DNA from: Stomoxys calcitrans
Lineage: Eukaryota; Arthropoda; Insecta; Diptera; Muscidae
Direction of reading: 5' to 3'
Length of the DNA: 64,000 nt
NCBI RefSeq assembly: GCF_963082655.1
Contig: NC_081552.1
Span: 73,226,707 to 73,290,706, forward strand
The notes below the pieces were generated by a model that was not told the DNA's origin, did not search any database, and saw nothing but the letters and a program-made list of their open reading frames with translations. This document shows positions 56,974 through 64,000 of the stretch, piece after piece. Made by a program: the position numbers and the translations under genes. How positions within the stretch are numbered: position 1 is the first letter of the stretch; each line of letters opens with the position of its first letter.

Positions 56974-57881
56974 ATTTTTATACACTCCGCCATAAGATGG
57001 GAGGTATACTAATTTCGTCATTCTGTTTGTAACTACTCGAAATATTCGTCTGATACCCCACAAAGTATTTATGTTCTTGATCGTCGTGACATTTCATGTC
57101 GATCTAGCCATGCCCGTCCGTCTGTCCGTCCGTCCGCCCGTCTGTCTGTCGAAAGCACGCTAATTTTCGAAAGAGTAAAGCTAGCCGCTTGAAATTTTGC
57201 ACAAATACTTCTTATTAGTGTAGGTCGGTGGTATTGTAAATGGGCCATATCGGTCCATGTTTTGATATAGCTGCCATATAAACCGATCTTGGATCTTGAC
57301 TTCTTGGGCCTCTAGAGGGCGCAATTCTTATCCGATTGGAATGAAATTTTGAATGACGTGTTTCGCTATGATATCCAACAACTGTGCCAAGTATGGTTTA
57401 AATCGGTCCATAACCTGATATAGCTGCCATATAAACCGATCTTGGGTCTTGACTTCTTGAGCCTCTAGAGAGTGCGCAATTCCTATCCGATTGGAATGAA
57501 ATTTTGCATGACGTGTTTCGCTATGATATCCATCGACTGTGCCAAGTATGGTACAAATCGTTTCAAAACCTGATATAGCTGTCATATAAACCGATCTGGG
57601 TCCTTGACTTCTTGAGCCTTTAGAGGTCGCCATTATTATCCGATTTGCCTGAAATTTGGTACGACGGATCCTCTCATGACCATCAACATACGTGTTTAAT
57701 ATGGTCTCAATCGGTCTATAGCCCGATACATCTCCCATATAAATCGATCTCTCTATTTTACTTCTTGAGCCCCCAAAGGGCGCAATTCTTATTCGAATTG
57801 GCTGACATTTTACACAGGTCTCAAACATATAATTTAATTGTGGTCTAAACCGGATCATATATTGCTATCGCTATAATTTCG
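56974..57881 (+). mobile_element. Family A element, hairpin missing
   Basis: TTTTTATACACTCCGCCATAAG, GTCCGTCTGTCCGTCCGTCC (57,114 on), five units to about 57,881. Its 5' end faces the 5' end of the preceding B element only ~12 bp away. Confidence 0.8.
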
Positions 57882-58084
57882 CATTTTTGGCAAACAACAA
57901 ACTTTTCAGCAGTCAGCCTGGTCCTCTGAAATTGCAGTCAACGAGATAATTGGGTTCTATCAATGCGGAACCGCCTATCTCTTGATATGGGGAAGTTAGA
58001 ATTATCGAATATCTTATAAGCTGCAATCTGGCGATTTGTAATGTAGGAAATACTCCCACCTTTATTGCCAGGATCAGGCAGGAT

Positions 58085-58800
58085 ATATTAGATGTAGCCT
58101 TTGTATGAGAATGTATCATCGAAAGGATATGTTACGGGGAAGTGTTGGATGACCACACCTTCTCCGACCATCGTTACATTAGTTTCATCTCGAAGAAAAT
58201 ACTGCAGAAGTGGTCTCCCGGCTAAACGGAAAAAAGACGGTTTGGGAAAAGCTTCGGCACACATTCCGCACGGGTATCCATATGGTTAAGCTGATCACGA
58301 AGACCCAGTATGAGTCGCTAAGTTCTTCATGTCCTACAACCAAACCAAGGAGTAAACGGCGATCGCCGCTGTGGACGCCAGAACTGGTTGGTCTATGAAA
58401 TCGTTGCAGAAAACCCTTCAATAGGGCTTCGAACAAATCCTTGGTAAAATTCTGCAGCTCCGTGGAGGATACATTTGAGGCCTCTAGGCTAAGGAAGGTT
58501 CTGTCCTCGTGGCGCCACAGGAGGTTGTCACTGATATGCATTCATCGGAGATTGTTGGGGCAATTGTTTCTGGCTCAAAAACACATCCTTTGGGCGATAA
58601 AAATGTATCGACTTCTTTAAATCGCAAGGCATCGAAATGCAAGCTGTGCCCGATGAACTGGTTCCTTGGATAAGGGTCATATACACAAACAAAACCAGGA
58701 AAACCTTAACACACGATAGTGAACGATTTTTTCATCCTTTATGCTAAAGACTCTAGAGAGGCTGATACATGGGTTGTCTTCTATATTTCGGGATTAGAGA
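58085..58800 (+). pseudogene. LINE endonuclease end to RT start, degraded
   Basis: FSDHRYISFISKK (endonuclease C-terminal SDH box, near 58,160), SPLWTPEL (58,365), KFCSSVEDTFEASRLRKVLS (58,450-58,510), and near 58,730 FMLKTLERLI, the RT block after the PKxGK...RPISL motif. Each lies in a different frame. A LOA/R1/Jockey-group element; inactive. Confidence 0.65.
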
Positions 58801-58819
58801 ACAAAAACAAACATTAATC

Positions 58820-59350
58820 ATCGAAGGATCGGGATCTATACACTTTTGCATGGTTCTGCATGATTTTTTGGTTTTGCTGACTTCTTGGAAGTTAACTGGC
58901 AAACAAATGGTTGTGTTTGTACCACTCAGAATTGACTATTCTGGTCCAATTGCGACAGGTCCAATTTTTCGAAAAAACAGTCGATCATTTGCTTGGAAGT
59001 GCTTCGTGCTCGAGCAACTTTTGTTGGATTTGGCTCATCTTGAAACACCCATACAATCGACTTACTTTCGGTCTCATACGTGTAAATCCACAATTCATCA
59101 CCTGTCACCATGTCACAGACGTGTTTCGAAGCACCGCGATCGTATTTTTTGAGCATTTCTTTCGACCAATCGACACGAGCCTCTTTTTGAGCGATTGACA
59201 ACTTGGGATCCAATGCGAACAATTTTTTTGACGGTCAAACATTCATGCTACGTATGCTGGTCCCACTAATGCTTAAGGTTGTCTCAATCTCACGATAGGT
59301 CACAAAGCGGTCTTGCAATATCAGTTCGCACACAGCATCAATGGTTTTTG
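58820..59350 (-). pseudogene. Mariner (Mos1/irritans-like) transposase fragment
   Basis: Minus strand from 59,345: IDAVCELILQDRFVTYREIE, TTLSISGTSIRS (helix-turn-helix), then frame 59,222-58,926: LSIAQKEARVDWSKEMLKKY, RGASKHVCDMVTGDELWIYT, YETESKSIVWVFQDEPNPTK, VARARSTSKQM. GDELWIY holds the first catalytic Asp (usual GDESWIY). C-terminal text is frameshifted beyond 58,926, and the second and third catalytic Asp are not recoverable. Inactive. Confidence 0.85.
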
Positions 59351-59529
59351 GAACAATATTTAATTCTCATCGCATATAAAGTATTAAATTATGCAGATTG
59401 TTTAAGAGATTGATTTCCTTAGTGTATGAAATACTAAGACCCTATCTTTTTGAATTTAGACCTGGTAAATCTGCCATAAATCTCCTTGGCTTAGAGAGAT
59501 ATACTCTGCTTGTATCAGCAAATCGTACA

Positions 59530-59826
59530 TCCCTGTGGAATGGAGGGACACGGAGGTCATTTTCATTCCGGAAGCAGTGAAACCATTTTGCACGAAGGAT
59601 AATAATTTCCGTCCTATTAGTGTCTATCATCCTTTATGCTGAAAACTGTAGAGTGGTTAATAGAAACATATCTTAGGGTAAAGATTCCTGGAGAAACATA
59701 TTTTAAGGTAAAGATTCGTCTGTCTCGGCAACAGCATGTACATAGTAAAGCAAGTCCACTTAAACAGCCCTTGTCGCCTACAAGGAGTTGCTCCTGTTGT
59801 TGTCGCACAGTTGAATGGACTTGAAG
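59530..59826 (+). pseudogene. LINE RT fragment
   Basis: Shifted frames show WRDTEVIFIPEAVK, NFRPISV, LMLKTVEWLIETYLR and QQHVHSKASPLK, the order of RT blocks 1-2a in LOA/R1-like LINEs. It overlaps in content with the end of the 58,085 fragment, so it is a separate copy or a duplication. Confidence 0.6.
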
Positions 59827-59829
59827 TAA

Positions 59830-59990
59830 AATGGTTAGAGCCGAGGTGTTATCGAGATTAGGTGCAAAATTTCAAGGCCCTAGGAGGTCCGGGCGCCTCT
59901 TGTCTGGCCCCATAAGGGCCCAAAGTTGTTCGGACTGCCAAATCGTCACTTGTAGTCCGATTTTAAAAATTATTTGCTAAATAGTTCTGA
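59830..59990 (+). repeat. Interspersed repeat shared with 4683
   Basis: ATGGTTAGAGCCGAGGTG, GACTGCCAAATCGTC and GTAGTCCGATTTTA correspond in order to 4683-4800. Confidence 0.4.
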
Positions 59991-59997
59991 AATATCA

Positions 59998-60238
59998 TCA
60001 GAAAAAGTTTTCGGCAGTGGTTTTTCCCTCCTTATAGTGGCAACATTTGTGAGATACTATGTCATGTAAAAACTTCTCTCCAAAGAGGTATCGCACTACT
60101 TCACGCTGTTCGAAATCGGCTTTAAAGATAAGGCCCCTTATCATTAAGCTTAAACTTGAATCGGACTGCACTCATTGATATGTGAGAAGTTTGCCCCTGC
60201 TCTTTAGTGGGATGTTCATGGACAAAATTTGCTTTTGG
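59998..60238 (+). mobile_element. SINE lacking the tRNA head
   Basis: From ATCAGAAAAAGTTTTCGGCAG through GGCAACATTTGTGAGATAC, CTCCAAAGAGGTATCGCAC, CGGACTGCACTCATTG to the tail GATGTTCATGGACAAAATTTG. Confidence 0.85.
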
Positions 60239-60359
60239 ATTTACTCAAACATTTGAGAGACTGAATTCGGAGATATTAAAAAAGTACAGTGTATTCAATG
60301 TAAAATTTTTGTCAATTGCAAATTTGCTATGAATATTCTATAGATTCGCAGAGGGCATA

Positions 60360-60690
60360 TCAATCTCATATCAATAATTACTATTCGATTCAAGATTAAG
60401 CTCAACGATAAGGGACGTCCTTCTCATTGCTGAGTTAAGGCGGCATGCCAGGAGATCTTTCTGGAGGCGTTGGCTACCCTCCTGATAAAATTGGCAAATT
60501 TAGCCAAAAACAACGTCTCGATGGAGCTAAAACTTTTCTGAGGTGTTTAGCCCTCCTCCAGCGGCAGAGCAACATTACATAGTGTAGAAGTTTTATATAG
60601 CTGAATATCTCTCAATGCCGCCAGGATTATTACAAAGGGTTCGTTCAGCGTTACAAGCGGACATACTAACGTCTTCGCTGCTTCCAAGCT
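60360..60690 (-). mobile_element. Old, diverged SINE copy
   Basis: Reversed body (ATCAATAATTACTATTCGATTC, AAGGCGGCATGCCAGG) and a diverged head (GCAGCGAAGACGTTAGTATG as read on the minus strand). The middle has an extra ~80 bp (60,470-60,560). Confidence 0.6.
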
Positions 60691-61264
60691 ATCAAAATTT
60701 GCCATTAAACCATGTGACTACTAATTCTAGGAAATCTCTAAGAATTAGGTAATTTTGAAAAAAAAAAAATATTTTAACCAATTGCTTAACCGAACCAAAA
60801 GATAAAAAAACACCTGTCTATGTCAAATGGTATGTATAATAAGAAGTAAATCTTCTTTAAATGCATTTACTTCATTCAAACCTAAAGTGGTCACTCGGGT
60901 GGGTATTGGTATGAATTTTCACAAAATATAAAACTATATTAAAAGCGAAAACAATTTTTTTTTTATTAAATTTCAAATATATATCAAAGTTTGTTCAGAG
61001 AGCCCAAACCGCATCAATATCGGGCTTAAATTGGCCAAGATATAAAAAATAGAACCGAAATGGTCACCCTATTGGGAATTGGTAAGATGAAGGTTGAGGG
61101 TGCTTTCAGTAATGTAAAACCGATGTCAATTATGAGGGAACTGGAGTTTCTAGGCATCAAGGCTACCCTTACAAAGCTTACTTAATAGAAAATGCATTGC
61201 GGCGGGCTTGGGATCTGTAGATCTACAAAAATCTGTCAGCAGATGGACACCTGTCTTCTCTGCA
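60691..61264. other. Unassigned AT-rich spacer
   Basis: A-runs near 60,757 and T-runs near 60,955; no recognised repeat or gene. Confidence 0.4.
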
Positions 61265-61267
61265 AAT

Positions 61268-61366
61268 GTAAATTTGCCCAAGAACATTCCATTAAGGAAC
61301 AGCGAGAATACTTCTCTCTTGTCAATGAGTGCTTTCCCATACAAGTTTTAAGCTCAATGATAGCGA
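61268..61366 (-). mobile_element. SINE 3' fragment
   Basis: Reversed tail: TGCCCAAGAACATTCCATTAAG, AACAGCGAGAATACTTCTC, AGTTTTAAGCTCAATGATAG. Confidence 0.7.
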
Positions 61367-61384
61367 ATATCTTTATTCGTTCAG

Positions 61385-61556
61385 CCTCTATTAAGATTTC
61401 GACAGACGGACGGACAGACCAATAAATGGATATGGCTAGATCTGCTTAGAATGTTAAGAGATCGATAATATGCATATGGGGTTGTAGGTCAATATTTCGA
61501 GGTGTTATAAACGGAATGACTAGTTAATTATACTCCCATACTATGGTGGTGGGTAT
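61385..61556 (-). mobile_element. Family C 5' end
   Basis: GACAGACGGACGGACAGACC, AATATTTCGAGGTGTTATAAAC and terminus CTATGGTGGTGGGTATAAG. Confidence 0.7.
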
Positions 61557-61905
61557 AAGAGCCCAGAAAATTGCGAATGTTCAAGTAGGCCATATAGGGT
61601 CAGATTTGGATATAGCTCCCATATAAAATGGTCCTTCGACCTGCTTTCGTGGGCCCCTAGAAGCCGCAATTATAATCAGATTTTGCATGTAGTGTTTTTT
61701 CATAATTTTGAACATCCCTGGTAAGTATGGTCTACATCAGAATATAATCTGATATAGCTCGCAATTGAACCGATCTCCCCATTTGATATCTGGATGCCCT
61801 GGAAGCCGCAGTTTTTGCCTGATTTAACTGAAAATTCGCATGTAGCATTCCGACTTTCAACATTCATGCCAAGCAAAATCCAAATCGGTATATAACCTGA
61901 TAAAG
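61557..61905 (+). mobile_element. Family C internal units, opposite orientation
   Basis: GATTTGGATATAGCTCCCATA, TTTTGCATGTAGTGTTTTTTC, TGATATAGCTCGCAATTG. Faces the preceding fragment tail to tail. Confidence 0.65.
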
Positions 61906-61907
61906 AT

Positions 61908-62003
61908 CACGAACAGTCCTGGATTGTAAGAAGGAGATTAACTCCTTCTCTGAGGATGGCACGATACGCATCGTTTGGGTACTGGGCCATAGAGGAGTAA
62001 CTG
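61908..62003 (+). pseudogene. LINE RNase H scrap
   Basis: GAAGGAGATTAACTCCTTCTC and GGCACGATACGCATCGTTTG match 43,720-43,810; the peptide TIRIVWVLGHRGV is the RNase H end motif. A B element begins directly after. Confidence 0.7.
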
Positions 62004-62004
62004 G

Positions 62005-63101
62005 GAGTAACTAACCTAAAACCGAGAGATCGGTCTATATGGCAGCTATATCCAAATCTGGACCGATCTGCGCCATATTTGAAAAAGATGCTGAAGGGCC
62101 TTAGGCAACTCACTGTCCCAAATTTCAGCAAAATCGGATAATAAATGTAGCTTTTATCGGCCTAAGACCCTAAATAGGAGGATCGGTCTATATGGCAGCT
62201 ATATCCAAATCTGGACCGATCTGGGCCATATTGACTAAGAATATCGAAGGGCCTAACACAACTCACTGTCCCAAATTTCAGCAAAATCGGATAATAAATG
62301 TGGTTTTTATCGGCCTAAGACCCTAAATCGGAGGATCGGTCTATATGGCAGCTATATCCAAATCTGGACCGATCTGGGCCATATTGACTTAAAATGTCGA
62401 AGGGCCTAACACAACTCACTCTCCCAAATTTCAGCAAAATCGGGTAATGAATGTAGTTTTTATCGGCCTAAGACCCTAAATCGGAGGATCGGTTTATATG
62501 GCAGCTATATCCAAATCTGGACCGATCTGAGCCATATTGACGAAGAATATCGAAGGACCAAAGGCAACTCACTGTCCTAAATTTCAGCAAAATCGGATAA
62601 TAAATGTGGCTTTTATGGGCCTAAGACCCTAAATCGGAGAATCGGTTTATATGGCAGCTATATCCAAATCTGGACCGATCTGGGCCATATTGACTAAGAA
62701 TGTCTAAGGGTCTATCACACCTCATTGTCTTAAATTTCAGCAAAATCGGATAGTAAATGTGGCTTTTATGAGCCTAAGACCCTAAATCGGCCGATCGGTC
62801 TATATGGGGGCTATATCAAGATATAGTCCGATATAGCCCATCTTCGAACTTAACCTGCTTATGGGCAAAAAAAGAATCTGTAGAAAATTTCAGCTCAATA
62901 TCTCTATTTTTGAAGACTGTAGCGTGATTTCAACAGACAGACGGACGGACGGAAAGACGGACGGACATGTCTAGATCGTCTTAGATTTTTACGCTGATCA
63001 AGAATATATATACTTTATAGGGTCGGAAATGGATATTTCGATGTGTTGCAAACGGAATGGCAAAATGAATATACCCCCATCCTTCGGTGGTGGGTATAAA
63101 A
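62005..63101 (-). mobile_element. Family B element, hairpin end missing
   Basis: Six well-preserved units (CGATCTGGGCCATATTGAC, GGCCTAAGACCCTAAATCGG), GACGGACGGACGGAAAGACG (62,941 on) and terminus CCTTCGGTGGTGGGTATAAAAA. The units resemble one another closely, suggesting recent internal duplication. Confidence 0.85.
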
Positions 63102-64000
63102 AGTAAAAGCGTGCTAAGTTTGGCCGGACCGAATCGTTTATACCCTCCACCATGGATCGCATTTGTCAAGTTCTTTGAATGACTTTTTCGAATAGAAAAA
63201 CACACCCTCCAAAATTCCATTCAAATCGTGTAATAATTGCACCCTCCAGAGGCTCCAAAGTCAAACTGGGAGATCGGTTTATATTGCAGCTATATCAGGT
63301 TATATACCGATACCACCAAAAACACATATGCAAAATTTCAACCATATTGGATAAGAATTTTGCCCTCCAGAAGCACAGGAAGTCTAATCGGAAGATCGGC
63401 TTATAAGGCGGCTATATCAGGATATAGACTTATTTAGACCATACTTAACACAGTTGTTGGATATCAAAATAAAACACTTCATGCAAAATTTCGGTCAAAT
63501 TGGATAAGAATTGCGCCCTCTAGAAGCTCAAGAAGGTCCCAGATCGGTTAATATGCCAGCTATATCAGGTTATGTACCGATTTCATACTTAGAAGAGTTA
63601 TTGGAAGTCATAACAAAACTTCACCCAACCCATGCGAAATTTCGAAATTTCGTTATGTGCAAAATTACAGCCAAATCGGATAAGAATTGCGCCCTCTAAA
63701 AGCTGAAGAAGTTAAAACCCCCAGATTGGTTTATATGGCAGCTATATCAGGTTATGGACCGATTTGAACCATACTTAGAACAGTTGTTGGAAGTGATACT
63801 AAAACACCAGATGCAAAATTTCAGTGAAGTCGGAGAATTACGCCCTCTAGAGGCTCAAGAAGTCAAGACCCAAGATCAGTTTATGTGGTTGCTATATCAA
63901 AAAATGGACCGAAATGGCCCATTTACAATCCCAACCTACCTACACTAATAAAAGGTGTCGAAAGGAAGCGTGCTTTCGACTGACAGACGGAGCGGCAGAT
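63102..64000 (-). mobile_element. Family A element, runs off the window
   Basis: AGTAAAAGCGTGCTAAGTTTGG, palindrome with changes (TTTGGCCGGACCGAA), TATACCCTCCACCATGG, about five units, and the start of the GACAGACGG tract at the window edge. Its 3' end directly adjoins the 5' end of the B element before it. Confidence 0.8.

Noticed and set aside
57328..57858. 176-codon minus frame, the longest in the window (MIRFRPQLNYMFETCV...)
   Set aside because: It reads across several ~150-bp units of a family A element; the same peptide phrases (GSRSKIERSIYMG, FQANRI) recur in most A-C copies, so it is a repeat translation.
62005..63101. Regular ~150-bp repeats as a possible CRISPR or satellite array
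   Set aside because: Units are imperfect and contiguous with no unique spacers, and lie within a bounded transposon in a eukaryotic genome.

Overview
The window looks like repeat-dominated, non-coding DNA of a higher fly (Diptera). I think a calyptrate fly such as a muscid (house fly, stable fly) or blow fly is most likely. This rests on the AT-rich base composition, the mix of elements (RTE-, LOA- and Jockey/CR1-like LINEs, mariner-like transposons, a tRNA-derived SINE) and hundreds of degenerate ~150-bp units carrying phrases such as GATCGGTTTATATGGCAGC. The species cannot be fixed from the sequence alone. Most open frames are translations of interspersed repeats.

The main component is a superfamily of non-autonomous elements that I call families A, B and C, with the more distant E and F. 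A complete copy starts with TTTTTATACCC(T/A)CCACCAT. A GTCC/GTCT microsatellite and two to ten ~150-bp tandem units follow. It then has an inverted copy of the start (ATGGTGGAGGGTATA), a GC-rich palindrome TTCGGCCCGGCCGAA, and ends at ...TTTTACTTG. This is the plan described for Helentron-associated elements (HINE/DINE-1 type). I use that as the working class and call the palindrome end the 3' end. Family D has ~130-bp units and begins with GACCCGGGCCCGCTCC. Family H is a long inverted-repeat (foldback) element.

Layout: 1-7.7 kb has LINE (LOA, RTE) and mariner remains plus E and A elements. 7.9-19.8 kb has two foldback H elements, each with a B or C element nested inside, and a broken two-ORF LINE (11.8-14.3 kb) ending in a 290-bp (TA)n tract. 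20-31 kb has SINEs, complete B, C, D and A elements and a relatively unique stretch (26.1-27.9 kb). 31-42 kb has D arrays, a mariner copy, an hAT-like element and a SINE with perfect target-site duplications. 42-48 kb is the most gene-like part. 48-57 kb has B, C, D and A elements and two copies of a 22-bp minisatellite. 57-64 kb has LINE, mariner and SINE remains, then adjoining B and A elements.

Only three host-gene candidates could be supported: a minus-strand pair of exons with a 90-bp intron (46,540-46,955); a plus-strand signal-peptide first exon ending at a GTATGT donor (42,439-42,517); and a weak minus-strand terminal exon (53,586-53,743). The window is probably intergenic or intronic DNA around one or a few genes with long introns. 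No complete gene, RNA gene, CRISPR array or operon was seen, and no intact autonomous transposon.
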